From Alphaproteobacteria bacterium (GTDB taxonomy: Bacteria > Pseudomonadota > Alphaproteobacteria > Micavibrionales > Micavibrionaceae), in contig CP065008.1 in the NCBI GenBank assembly GCA_016699735.1, positions 1,674,001 through 1,738,000 on the forward strand: a stretch of DNA of 64,000 bases, written 5' to 3'. Positions 34,947-43,205 of this stretch are shown piece after piece. A model generated the notes under the pieces. The model was not told the origin of the DNA and did no database searches. It saw only the letters and a program-made list of their open reading frames with translations. The translations under genes and the position numbers were made by a program. Numbering within the stretch: the stretch's first letter is position 1; each line of letters opens with the position of its first letter.

Positions 34947-35983
34947 GAAGCCGCCTTCTTTGTCCCAATAGTCGTAAAGTTCTTGTAGGCCTCAAACAAC
35001 GATAAGGCCTTTCCTGAGTCAATAATCCCGGCGGCAAAACAAGCCGCTTTTTTGTAAGCCCCTGAAGGATATTTTCCAGAAATAATCAGAACGGCGGCGG
35101 CGTTGGCCAGAACGATATCCCGGTAAGCACCGGCCTTCCCCTCAAGGACACCCAGAAGCGCATGCGCGTTGACGGCAGCATCTCCCCCCTTGACCAATTC
35201 AGGATCGGAACGCGTCAATCCGAAATCCTCCGGCGTCAGAACCTCCTCGCGGATAGTCCCATTTTCAAGCTTGGCAACGTAAGTCTTTTCGCAAACAGTA
35301 ATCTCATCCATCCCGTCCGCGCCGTGAACGACCCACGCACAGTCGGTGCCAAGGCGCTGCAAGGTTTCCGCCATCGGAAGAAGCCACTTACGGTCATAAA
35401 CACCGATCAGCTGCCGCCGCGTTCCCGCCGGATTGGCCAGCGGGCCGAGAAGGTTGAAAATCGTGCGGACGCCCAGAGCCTTGCGTACAGAAATCACATG
35501 CTTGACCGCCTCATGGTGGCGCGGCGCCATGAGGAACGCAAAGCCGAATTCTTTCAGAGCCTGTTCAAGCCTGGGGTAGGGAACATCAAGATTGACCCCC
35601 AGTGCCTCCAGCACATCCGCAGCCCCCGATTTGGAACTGGCCGCACGGTTGCCATGCTTTGCAACGGGAACACCGCAAGCCGCGGCAACAAGAGCAACAG
35701 CGGTTGAAATATTATAGGTGCCGGAATGATCCCCGCCCGTCCCGCAACAATCGACCGCGCCCTCGGGCGCGGAAATCGTCAGAGCCTTCGCCCGCATGAC
35801 CTGCGCCGCTCCAGAAATTTCCTGCACGGTCTCTCCTCGAACGGCCAACCCCATCAGCAGCGCGGCGATCCCCGCCTCGGAGCAGCGCCCCTCCATGACC
35901 AGACTCATCGCCTCGATCATCTCGTGTTCGCTCAGGGAATGCTGGGATTGGATTTTTTTCAGATAGGGCTGCAGCAGGGACAT
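34943..35983 (-). CDS. trpD: Anthranilate phosphoribosyltransferase
   Basis: Transfers phosphoribose from PRPP to anthranilate. The 346 residues show the family motifs: GTGGDHSGTYNISTAVALVAA (pyrophosphate loop), KHGNRAASSKSGAADVLEALG, and FLMAPRHHEAVKHV, plus LGVRTIFNLLGPLANPAG. The ATG overlaps the trpG stop as TGATG, and the 3' end overlaps trpC. It is the middle gene of the trpGDC operon; trpE is nearby but separated by the deacetylase gene on the other strand. Confidence 0.98.
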   Translation of the reverse strand: MSLLQPYLKKIQSQHSLSEHEMIEAMSLVMEGRCSEAGIAALLMGLAVRGETVQEISGAAQVMRAKALTISAPEGAVDCCGTGGDHSGTYNISTAVALVAAACGVPVAKHGNRAASSKSGAADVLEALGVNLDVPYPRLEQALKEFGFAFLMAPRHHEAVKHVISVRKALGVRTIFNLLGPLANPAGTRRQLIGVYDRKWLLPMAETLQRLGTDCAWVVHGADGMDEITVCEKTYVAKLENGTIREEVLTPEDFGLTRSDPELVKGGDAAVNAHALLGVLEGKAGAYRDIVLANAAAVLIISGKYPSGAYKKAACFAAGIIDSGKALSLFEAYKNFTTIGTKKAAS

Positions 35984-36558
35984 CAGCGCACCAATTCCAA
36001 AAAATTCTTCAAAAGATCGTGGCCGTGCGAAGTGGCGATGCTCTCCGGGTGAAACTGGACACCGTGAATGGCTTTTGTTTTATGCGATAAACCCATAATC
36101 AGCCCATCTTCGGTTTCAGCGGTCACAGACAGGCAATCCGGCAGACTGGCCTTCTCGGCGATCAGCGAATGATAACGCGTGACATTCATAGGTGAGGGGA
36201 GTCTTTTGAAAACGGTCTGCCCCTGATGCCGGATTGCAGAAATTTTCCCGTGCATCGGCTTCGGAGCGCGAACGACCCTGCCGCCGAACGCCTGCGCCAT
36301 GGCCTGAAGTCCAAGACAAACGCCGAACAACGGAATGTCGGTATCGGCGGTCTTGCGGATCAGTTCCAGGCAGATTCCCGCATGATCGGGGTCGCTCGGT
36401 CCGGGGGAAATCACGAGCGCATCCGGTTCCTCATCCAGAACCTCCTGAACGGTCTTCTGATCGTTCCGATAAACACGCGTCTGTGCCTTCAAATCCCCGA
36501 AATACTGCACGAGGTTGTAGGTAAAACTGTCGTAATTATCAATCAGGGTAATATTCAT
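35983..36558 (-). CDS. trpG: Anthranilate synthase glutamine amidotransferase component
   Basis: Supplies ammonia from glutamine to TrpE. The class I amidotransferase triad is present: the cysteine in FGVCLGLQAMAQAFGG, and the histidine and glutamate in GVQFHPESIATSHG. The N terminus ITLIDNYDSFTYNLVQYFG is typical. The length is 191 residues from ATG 36558; the in-frame GTG at 36579 is rejected. There is no Shine-Dalgarno, but CATAAA sits six bases before the ATG with TTGCAT 17 bases further, suggesting a leaderless message (see the promoter entry). First gene of trpGDC. Confidence 0.97.
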   Translation of the reverse strand: MNITLIDNYDSFTYNLVQYFGDLKAQTRVYRNDQKTVQEVLDEEPDALVISPGPSDPDHAGICLELIRKTADTDIPLFGVCLGLQAMAQAFGGRVVRAPKPMHGKISAIRHQGQTVFKRLPSPMNVTRYHSLIAEKASLPDCLSVTAETEDGLIMGLSHKTKAIHGVQFHPESIATSHGHDLLKNFLELVR

Positions 36559-36564
36559 GCGACT

Positions 36565-36593
36565 TTTATGGCGGTCCACGCCAGAAAATGCAA
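36565..36593 (-). promoter_or_regulatory. Candidate leaderless promoter of trpGDC
   Basis: On the minus strand TTGCAT (36588-36593), a 17-base spacer and CATAAA (36565-36570) are followed by six bases and the trpG ATG. Transcription would start at or next to the start codon. This agrees with the lack of a Shine-Dalgarno. Confidence 0.45.
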
Positions 36594-36614
36594 GCTAGAT
36601 GCTCAAATCCCGCA

Positions 36615-36642
36615 TTGTCCGGCAAGGGAATCAGGGTATTCT
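36615..36642 (+). promoter_or_regulatory. Candidate leaderless promoter of the polysaccharide deacetylase gene
   Basis: TTGTCC (36615-36620), a 16-base spacer and TATTCT (36637-36642) are followed by TGCCCC and the ATG at 36649. As for trpG on the other strand, the -10 box is six bases from the start codon and there is no Shine-Dalgarno. Confidence 0.4.
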
Positions 36643-36648
36643 TGCCCC

Positions 36649-38127
36649 ATGAGATATGTGAAACCCAAGGCCGACCCCTCCAAAACGCTGGCGATTATTC
36701 TCATCGGCGCCTGCCTGATGCTCTTGGTCGATCTCTTCGTGCTGGACGGCAAAAGCGTCATCTGGCCGCCAAAGCCCCGCAAGGAAATATCGAAAGAAGA
36801 AATCGCCAGAATCAAGGATCAGCATAGCAAGTATCTGGATCAAGGCATTTTGGCTCCAGCCGCAGCGTCGCCACAAGATCAATTTATAAAGCAGGTAAAC
36901 CTTGAACCGCAGAAATCGGGGCAAAGCGATACCGTCGCCGCCTTGCCCTACGAGGAATTTTATTACAACACCCCGTCTCTGGCGCCAGACGAAATCGCCC
37001 CGGCCGCCGGAGAGCCAGCAACAGAAATAGAGACACAGCAGGAAACCCATCCACCGGACCCTTATTTCAAGACCGAACTTCAGCCTTTCGTTGACGAGGA
37101 TATCAGGGAAAGTGCACCGCCGGATATGGTCCAGCCAGAACCAGAGAAACAGGCAAAAACGCCTGAACCAGAGGAAATAACGTCAAAGCAAAAAACTGTA
37201 CCTTTAAAGCTTGCCGCCGCCCCACAGACTAAGGAATTGAGTGCCTTGCCTGCAGCCGTGCCCCCTCAAAAAACAAAAACTTCTATAAAAAGCGGCACGG
37301 TCGTTATCATCATCGACGATATGGGCCTCAGCGCTCATAGCCGCGAGGTCGAAAATCTGCCCGGTCCGCTGACGCTGGCCTATTTGCCCTATGCGGAAGG
37401 CCTTCCAGCCCGCACCGCCTACGCCAAAAGGCGGGGCCACGAACTCATGGTCCATATGCCCATGCAACCCCAAAATGCGAATGTTGATGGAGGTCCAACG
37501 CTTCTGAGGGGCGATCAAAGCGAGGAAAAATTCAAAAACCTTCTGCAATATAATCTCGAGCGCTTCGAAGGTTTCGTCGGTGTAAACAACCATATGGGCA
37601 GCAAGCTGACGACAAACCGCAAGGCCATGAAAATCGTCATGGAAGAGCTGCGGAGGAGGGGGCTGTATTTCATCGACTCCAAGACAATCGGGTCTTCCAT
37701 AGCCGCACAGGTTGCCAGTGAAACAGGATTGAAATTTGCCGAACGCGATATTTTTCTCGACCACGAAATTTCCCTATCCTTTGTCAGGAGCGCCCTAAGA
37801 AAAGTGGAGATTACGGCCAAACAGAAGGGCTATGCCATAGCCATAGGTCATCCGCACGAAGTCACGATACAGGCATTGAAAGAATGGTTGCCGACCTTAA
37901 ACGACAAGGGGCTAACACTCCGTCCGGCCAGCGTGGTCGTTCATTACAGTTCTCCAACCATTCTGGTCGCGCATACCCCGCAAACGCAGGTGGAGAGCGC
38001 CGTGAAAAAGCCGAATGCAACAAAGGATGAGCCTCTACCCGTAACCGGGCCTGTGCCTCCCGCACCGGCGCCGGAAAGCCCGTCCGCCTTTGTCGTCAAG
38101 GAAGACGGATCGATCGTTATCCCTTGA
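36649..38127 (+). CDS. Membrane-anchored divergent polysaccharide deacetylase (YibQ/DUF610-like)
   Basis: A 492-residue protein with a single N-terminal membrane helix (about residues 12-33) that should anchor it with the bulk in the periplasm. A long linker rich in proline, glutamate and glutamine (about 40-220) follows, then a divergent polysaccharide deacetylase domain (about 225-450). That domain contains VVIIIDDMGLSAHS, HELMVHMPMQP and a GVNNHMGSKLT segment. FIDSKTIGSS and AIAIGHPHEVTI complete it. The fold relates to carbohydrate esterase family 4, but a substrate has not been set for this branch. The frame is open back to 36226 over trpG; the ATG at 36649 starts the anchor. It lies divergent from trpG, and its end overlaps the trpE end by 11 bases. 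Confidence 0.88.
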   Translation: MRYVKPKADPSKTLAIILIGACLMLLVDLFVLDGKSVIWPPKPRKEISKEEIARIKDQHSKYLDQGILAPAAASPQDQFIKQVNLEPQKSGQSDTVAALPYEEFYYNTPSLAPDEIAPAAGEPATEIETQQETHPPDPYFKTELQPFVDEDIRESAPPDMVQPEPEKQAKTPEPEEITSKQKTVPLKLAAAPQTKELSALPAAVPPQKTKTSIKSGTVVIIIDDMGLSAHSREVENLPGPLTLAYLPYAEGLPARTAYAKRRGHELMVHMPMQPQNANVDGGPTLLRGDQSEEKFKNLLQYNLERFEGFVGVNNHMGSKLTTNRKAMKIVMEELRRRGLYFIDSKTIGSSIAAQVASETGLKFAERDIFLDHEISLSFVRSALRKVEITAKQKGYAIAIGHPHEVTIQALKEWLPTLNDKGLTLRPASVVVHYSSPTILVAHTPQTQVESAVKKPNATKDEPLPVTGPVPPAPAPESPSAFVVKEDGSIVIP

Positions 38128-39637
38128 ATTTCTCAATCGCCAACTCGGCAGCGCGGATAATCGCCCGTGCCTTGTTGTGACATTCCTGATTTTCGGATTC
38201 CGGATCGCTGTCCGCCACCACGCCGCCCCCGGCCTGAACATAAACCTTGCCATCTTTAACAAGCGCCGTCCGCAAGGCAATGCAGGTATCAAGGGTCTTC
38301 CCTGAGAAGTATCCAACACCTCCGGCATAAAACCCGCGCCGTGTAGGCTCCAACGCGTCGATGATTTCCATCGCACGGATTTTGGGTGCGCCGCTCACCG
38401 TGCCTGCCGGAAATCCGGCAAAAAGCGCATCCACAATATCAAGGTCGCTCCGCAGCTTGCCCTCGACGTTGGAAACGATATGCATCACATGGGAATAAAG
38501 CTCAACCACAAATTGCTCGGTAACTTTCACGGATCCGACCTCGGCTACTCGGCCCACATCGTTGCGCCCAAGATCAAGAAGCATCAGGTGCTCAGCCCGC
38601 TCCTTCGGATCGGCCAGTAGATCCTCCGCCAGAGCTTTATCTTCTTGTGGAGTTTCCCCACGCTTGCGCGTCCCGGCGATAGGGCGGATGGTCACGGTGT
38701 CATCCCGCACACGGACGAGTATTTCCGGGCTCGACCCAACAAGCACAAAGTCTTCCAATTGCAAATGAAAAAGAAAGGGCGAAGGGTTAAGGCTCCGCAG
38801 GCTCCTGTAAAGCTCGAACGCAGGAAGATCGAACGGGGCGGTAAAACGCTGCGAGGGCACGACCTGAAAGACTTCCCCGGCGTTGATATATTCGATCGCT
38901 TGGCGAACGGCGGACCGATAATCCTCCGCTTCGAAATTCGAATGGACGGGCAAGGGTGTATCCAGGACCGAACGATGCATAAGCAGTTTTTTGTCCAGAG
39001 GCTGAATAAGTTTCTCATGAACCCGCTGCAGCCGGGAACGAGCCTCGTGGTAAACTTTTTCAGCACCACGCTTGGAATTACCTGCGTGCTCGAATACGGA
39101 CGTCACGAGGCAGATTTTATGCTTCACATTATCGAAGATCGCCAGAACCGTAGGCCGGATCAGCAAGCTCTCAGGTATATTGAGTTCATCGGGATTATCG
39201 TCGGGAATTTTTTCAACCAGACGGATCATGTCATAGCCTACATACCCGAACAGTCCGAAAGAGCACATCGGCGGCAGTTCTGCAGGGAACTCGGGAATAA
39301 CACTGGCGGCAATCGTCTCACGCAGGGAATCCAGAGGCGCAATATCGCTCTTCACCCAGCCGCCGTCCGTCCTAATTTCAACCTGTCCCCGCGAACACCG
39401 CCAGAATAAATCCGGCTCCATGCCGATAATCGAATAACGCCCGAGCTTCTCTCCCCCCTCAACGGATTCGAAAAGAAAGGAATAAGAGCTTTCCCCGCAA
39501 AGCTTCAGATAGGCTGAGACAGGGGTTTCGAGGTCGGAAGAAAACGAAAAACTTAGGACTTGCGGTAAGTTTGAGGAAAAAGATGAAAGAAACTGTTTAT
39601 TTGATTTCGCAGTCATCAATTCAGGCATGAAAATCAC
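38117..39637 (-). CDS. trpE: Anthranilate synthase component I
   Basis: Chorismate to anthranilate with TrpG-derived ammonia. The 506 residues include the N-terminal feedback-binding domain (SFLFESVEGGEKLGRYSIIG) and the chorismate-binding catalytic half: FQVVPSQRF, the IRPIAGTRKRGETPQED segment, LMLLDLGRNDVGRVAEVG, GAPKIRAMEIIDALE, and GGGVVADSDPESE. GTG 39637 overlaps the ppiD stop (GTGA); ATG 39628 and ATG 39616 are alternatives, and no Shine-Dalgarno decides. It appears to be transcribed with the upstream PpiD gene rather than with trpGDC. Confidence 0.97.
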   Translation of the reverse strand: MIFMPELMTAKSNKQFLSSFSSNLPQVLSFSFSSDLETPVSAYLKLCGESSYSFLFESVEGGEKLGRYSIIGMEPDLFWRCSRGQVEIRTDGGWVKSDIAPLDSLRETIAASVIPEFPAELPPMCSFGLFGYVGYDMIRLVEKIPDDNPDELNIPESLLIRPTVLAIFDNVKHKICLVTSVFEHAGNSKRGAEKVYHEARSRLQRVHEKLIQPLDKKLLMHRSVLDTPLPVHSNFEAEDYRSAVRQAIEYINAGEVFQVVPSQRFTAPFDLPAFELYRSLRSLNPSPFLFHLQLEDFVLVGSSPEILVRVRDDTVTIRPIAGTRKRGETPQEDKALAEDLLADPKERAEHLMLLDLGRNDVGRVAEVGSVKVTEQFVVELYSHVMHIVSNVEGKLRSDLDIVDALFAGFPAGTVSGAPKIRAMEIIDALEPTRRGFYAGGVGYFSGKTLDTCIALRTALVKDGKVYVQAGGGVVADSDPESENQECHNKARAIIRAAELAIEKFKG

Positions 39638-41577
39638 GGATTTTTTACAAGAGATGAAGCACCGTAAAAGCTGCTCAACAAGCTTTCATTGATGAAAGCA
39701 GGGTGACGTCGGCCAATGGAATATACATAATGCGAAAAAACTTCGCTCTTTAACTCATCAGAAACTTGCCCCTGAATTTTTTCAATCTGCTCAGAATCAA
39801 GCTCAGAAAAATCAGGGATGCTTGCTCCCCTTACAAGAACCAGAAGAATGCCTCCCTTATAAGTTAAGCTAAAAACATCGCCAATTTTGGCCTGGAATAA
39901 CGCTGCTCTGTGTTCATCAAGAAGAGGACTATCTATAGGACCGTATAATTTAACGGATGCAATATTTTGAGCCTCCTTCTTGTACTCCTTAGCAATATCG
40001 ACAAAATTTTTCGTTCCCTCACCTATGGCCTTTCGCGCCGAAGTAACTCTTTGAGAGTTTTTTGTCCGTCTTTGATCTTCTCTGTGTTGATCGATCAAAT
40101 CGTTTTTAACATCTTCAAATGGTTTAAAGCTCTCTGGAATAATTTCCAACAGATGCAATGCTGCAAATCGACCGCTGGGCAACTCAAAAACACGAGAAGT
40201 TTCTCCCTCTTGCAGCAGCTTGGCTTCTTGAAGAATAATGTCCTTGTCGGCTGTGTCGATCTTATCTATTCCATCGAAGACATCCTTACCTTCAATGTCA
40301 AACCCCAAAGCAGTAAAGGGGCGAAAAACAGTGACTATTAACGGAACAGTTTTTGCCGCCTCTTCAAAACTGGTTCCCTTCGCCAGAATATCTTCAAGAC
40401 TTTCCGATACCTCCACCAAACGATCCGCTAATTCTGTCTTTTCCAGTTCTTCCTGAATCTCAGTCTTGGCATCTTCGAATGTTTTAGTGTGCGGCTTAAC
40501 AACGTCCTTAATCGTAATAACATGATAACCAATCAAGGTATGAAAGGGACCGACAGTATCACCAGCCTTTGCCTTAAAGACACCGTCCTTTAAATCAGCA
40601 ATAAGCATATCATCAGTAAACGGCGCAGAAGGGACATAGGTGCCTTCTTGAGGAGAAATCTTCTTCTTGGCTTCAGAGAGTTCTAGCTTTTGGTTTAGGA
40701 CAAGACTAAGAATTTTTTTTGCTGCATCTTCATTAGGAACGATAGCCTGCTCAAGAAGTCGCTGTTCCGAAACAAAAAACTGCTCAATATTTTCATCATA
40801 ATATTTTTGGACAGACTGCTCGTTGATATCAAGTGTTTCCTCTAATTTTGCCCCATCTATAAACGCAACTTGAACAACCCTTCTCTCATCAATCTTATAT
40901 TGTGCAGCTTTCGTATCTTCATAAATTTTGAGTAGCTCACCATCGTCGGGAATTTTTACGTCTTGAATATCTGATTGCAGAAAGTTAATCAGAGAAATCT
41001 CCCTAGTATGGTTCTGTAGTCTAAATAAATCGCCCGCCAAATCTTTGGAAGAGTATTCAAAACCCGATTGAACGGCTTCGATCACGACATCTCCGACAAC
41101 TTCACGGTTATAACTTTCTATAAAATCGCCTTCGCTTAGCCCCTGTGATCGCAAAACGCGGTCAAGAGTTTGCTGCAATGACTCTCCATCTTGCTGAGAG
41201 GGCTTAATTCTCGCGATAAGCTCTTGTTGAAGCTTTTTGTCATTGATGCTTAATCCGAAAACTTCAGATTCAAGAAGTACCTGATTAGAACGTACCTCCC
41301 CATGAAGAATGTCCATAAGCACACTAGGGTCCTTTGCATATGACTCCCGAGGAGACATTTGATATCGGGAAAGACTCATCCGGGCCAGATGGTCAAACGC
41401 CCTCAGGCCAATGGTTTGATTCCCTACCCGCGCAACATCCGTCCCACCCACGCCACCGCGCAGAACGCCCTGTACATCCATGAAGACCAGCCCGAGAACT
41501 GAAAGGGCCAGCAAGCTCATAATGACGTACTTCAGAAAACCGCCGAACGCTCCCTCGCGTAAAACCCTCATAACCAT
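39634..41577 (-). CDS. PpiD-like periplasmic folding factor (SurA_N / parvulin domains)
   Basis: A 647-residue inner-membrane-anchored foldase. Seen: a short cytoplasmic start MVMRVLREGAFGGFLKYVIM, one membrane helix (about residues 17-38), a SurA-N-like helical domain (about 40-200), and a parvulin-type peptidyl-prolyl isomerase region containing DTVGPFHTLIGYHVITIKDV (about 340-375). A second degenerate parvulin-like domain follows with TSRVFELPSGRFAALHLLEI. This is the PpiD architecture; PpiD works near the SecYEG exit on emerging proteins. ATG 41577 is chosen for GGAG ten bases upstream; the frame extends to 41628. The gene precedes trpE with a four-base overlap and is divergent from tpiA and secG, a usual alphaproteobacterial order. 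Confidence 0.9.
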   Translation of the reverse strand: MVMRVLREGAFGGFLKYVIMSLLALSVLGLVFMDVQGVLRGGVGGTDVARVGNQTIGLRAFDHLARMSLSRYQMSPRESYAKDPSVLMDILHGEVRSNQVLLESEVFGLSINDKKLQQELIARIKPSQQDGESLQQTLDRVLRSQGLSEGDFIESYNREVVGDVVIEAVQSGFEYSSKDLAGDLFRLQNHTREISLINFLQSDIQDVKIPDDGELLKIYEDTKAAQYKIDERRVVQVAFIDGAKLEETLDINEQSVQKYYDENIEQFFVSEQRLLEQAIVPNEDAAKKILSLVLNQKLELSEAKKKISPQEGTYVPSAPFTDDMLIADLKDGVFKAKAGDTVGPFHTLIGYHVITIKDVVKPHTKTFEDAKTEIQEELEKTELADRLVEVSESLEDILAKGTSFEEAAKTVPLIVTVFRPFTALGFDIEGKDVFDGIDKIDTADKDIILQEAKLLQEGETSRVFELPSGRFAALHLLEIIPESFKPFEDVKNDLIDQHREDQRRTKNSQRVTSARKAIGEGTKNFVDIAKEYKKEAQNIASVKLYGPIDSPLLDEHRAALFQAKIGDVFSLTYKGGILLVLVRGASIPDFSELDSEQIEKIQGQVSDELKSEVFSHYVYSIGRRHPAFINESLLSSFYGASSLVKNP

Positions 41578-41630
41578 AGAAAAACGCTCCGCTCTAAGTA
41601 ATAAACCGACACTATTTCCAGCAATCACGC

Positions 41631-41659
41631 ACTATAAGGAGGCGCAAGCCTGCGGGCAA
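41631..41659 (-). promoter_or_regulatory. Candidate promoter of the PpiD-trpE operon
   Basis: On the minus strand TTGCCC (41654-41659), a 17-base spacer and TATAGT (41631-41636). The start would be near 41624, leaving about 47 bases before the ATG at 41577. I found no comparable promoter for tpiA on the plus strand of this 149-base divergent gap. Confidence 0.5.
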
Positions 41660-41726
41660 GAGGGCACGGAATGGTTGTTGATTTATTCTCAGAGGGCCGC
41701 TAACTAAGTCGTAAAGGAAAGAATTG

Positions 41727-42494
41727 ATGAAGAAGCTGATCGCAGGAAACTGGAAAATGAACCTCGGGGCGCAAAAGGCCGCGGCTTTGGCTCTGGACAT
41801 ATTAAAGGGTTTGGACAACGAGCTGGCATTGACAAAAAATTGCGATTTTCTGATCTGCCCACCTTATGTTCATCTCCCGCCGCTGAATCAGGTTATCAAA
41901 GCCTCCGAAATGAAGATGGCGCTGGGGGCGCAGGATTGCTCGGCGCATGAATCCGAAGGCGCCTACACCGGGGAGATTCAAGCGTCCATGCTTGCGGATT
42001 ACGGCTGCACTTATGTAATCGTAGGCCATTCCGAACGCCGGAAAGATCACGGCGAGACCGATGAAACTGTAAAAGCTAAAGCCCGCGCTGCACACAAGGC
42101 AGGTTTGGCTGCGATTATCTGCATCGGAGAAACCGAAGAGGAAAGAGAGCAGGGCAGGGAACAAGAGGTTGTAGGACAGCAGCTTAAACAAAGCCTTCCG
42201 GAATCAGCCAACGCCATGAATACGGTCATCGCCTACGAGCCGATCTGGGCCATCGGAACAGGCAAAACGGCTAAAACCGAAGATGTCGCGCAAATGCACG
42301 GTTTTATAAGAAAAAATCTCGGTGGCCCTGTCCTTCAAGGGCAGAATGTAAGAATTCTATACGGTGGCTCTATGAAACCCGAAAACGCCGGAGAACTTCT
42401 GGCGACACCGAATGTGGATGGGGGGCTTATCGGCGGTGCCAGCTTGAAGGCCGATCTGTTTCTTGCTATTGGTAGGGCCGTATTGAAAAAGTAA
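41727..42494 (+). CDS. tpiA: Triose-phosphate isomerase
   Basis: Interconverts dihydroxyacetone phosphate and glyceraldehyde 3-phosphate. All catalytic positions are visible: the lysine in AGNWKMNLG, the histidine in IVGHSERRKD, the glutamate in AYEPIWAIGTGKTA (which includes the mobile loop), then ILYGGSMKPENA and GGLIGGASL. The length of 255 is normal. AAAGGAAAG lies about six bases before the ATG at 41727; the TTG at 41724 is rejected. It is divergent from the PpiD gene and followed by secG. Confidence 0.98.
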   Translation: MKKLIAGNWKMNLGAQKAAALALDILKGLDNELALTKNCDFLICPPYVHLPPLNQVIKASEMKMALGAQDCSAHESEGAYTGEIQASMLADYGCTYVIVGHSERRKDHGETDETVKAKARAAHKAGLAAIICIGETEEEREQGREQEVVGQQLKQSLPESANAMNTVIAYEPIWAIGTGKTAKTEDVAQMHGFIRKNLGGPVLQGQNVRILYGGSMKPENAGELLATPNVDGGLIGGASLKADLFLAIGRAVLKK

Positions 42495-42550
42495 GACAAA
42501 ATAAGAGGTGGAAAAATCTGCCTAAGTAGCTGTTATAAAGAAAGAAGATC

Positions 42551-43204
42551 ATGGACAGTTTAGAATCAATCCAATCCATACAGTCCGTTGTTCTGGTCAT
42601 TCACCTGATTCTGGCCTTGGCAATCATAGGCTTGGTCCTGCTTCAGCGTTCGGAGGGTGGAGGATTGGGGATCGGTAATAGCGGGGGAATCGGTAACTTC
42701 GCCTCGGCCAAGGGAACAGCAAACGCCTTGACCCGCATGACCGCGATTTTTGCGCTCGGTTTCTTTATCACTTCCCTGTCTCTCGGAATATTGGCCGCAA
42801 GGCAAAGCACGGTCAGCCGCGGAATTCTGGAGCAGGTCGATGCGGAGACGCTTAAGAAAGCCGAAGCGGAAGCGCCTGTCCAGACCGGCCCGCAAATCGA
42901 GTTCTCTCCTCCTGAGAAATTGCAGGAAGCAGAAAATCCTGAAGGAGGCACAGAAGACGGGCCATCTGCACCCGTGGCGGGCGGCGAAGGCAGCAAGGAT
43001 GCACAGACCCCTGAAAAAACGTCTGAACCTTTAAAAGAAGAGAAAGCGCCGCAAGACGCAGTTTCATTAAAAGAAAGCCCCGAAAAAGTAAAGCCTGAAG
43101 AAAAAGCAACGCCGGAGGCTTCCGTAAAACAAAACCCCGAAGAGACCAAGGCCAAAGACTCGCCCGTGAAACCCGCGGACAAGACGGAACCAAAAAAAGA
43201 CTGA
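42551..43204 (+). CDS. secG: Preprotein translocase subunit SecG with long acidic/lysine-rich tail
   Basis: Auxiliary subunit of the SecYEG channel. The first 85 residues are a standard SecG: a first membrane helix (about 10-30, VVLVIHLILALAIIGLVLLQ), the conserved LQRSEGGGLGIG-type loop, GTANALTRMTAIFALGFFIT, and a second helix (about 60-80). The remaining roughly 130 residues are a low-complexity tail dominated by E, K, P and A with repeated PE/KPEE units, much longer than the few to 40 residues usual in the family. This tail is predicted to be disordered; which side of the membrane it occupies follows from SecG topology but is not certain. It sits between tpiA and pyrG, the standard place; its stop is two bases before pyrG. 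Confidence 0.94.
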   Translation: MDSLESIQSIQSVVLVIHLILALAIIGLVLLQRSEGGGLGIGNSGGIGNFASAKGTANALTRMTAIFALGFFITSLSLGILAARQSTVSRGILEQVDAETLKKAEAEAPVQTGPQIEFSPPEKLQEAENPEGGTEDGPSAPVAGGEGSKDAQTPEKTSEPLKEEKAPQDAVSLKESPEKVKPEEKATPEASVKQNPEETKAKDSPVKPADKTEPKKD

Positions 43205-43205
43205 C

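Noticed and set aside
36226..36648. N-terminal 141-codon extension of the polysaccharide deacetylase
   Set aside because: It lies antisense to trpG and has no hydrophobic or domain features; the membrane anchor begins at ATG 36649.
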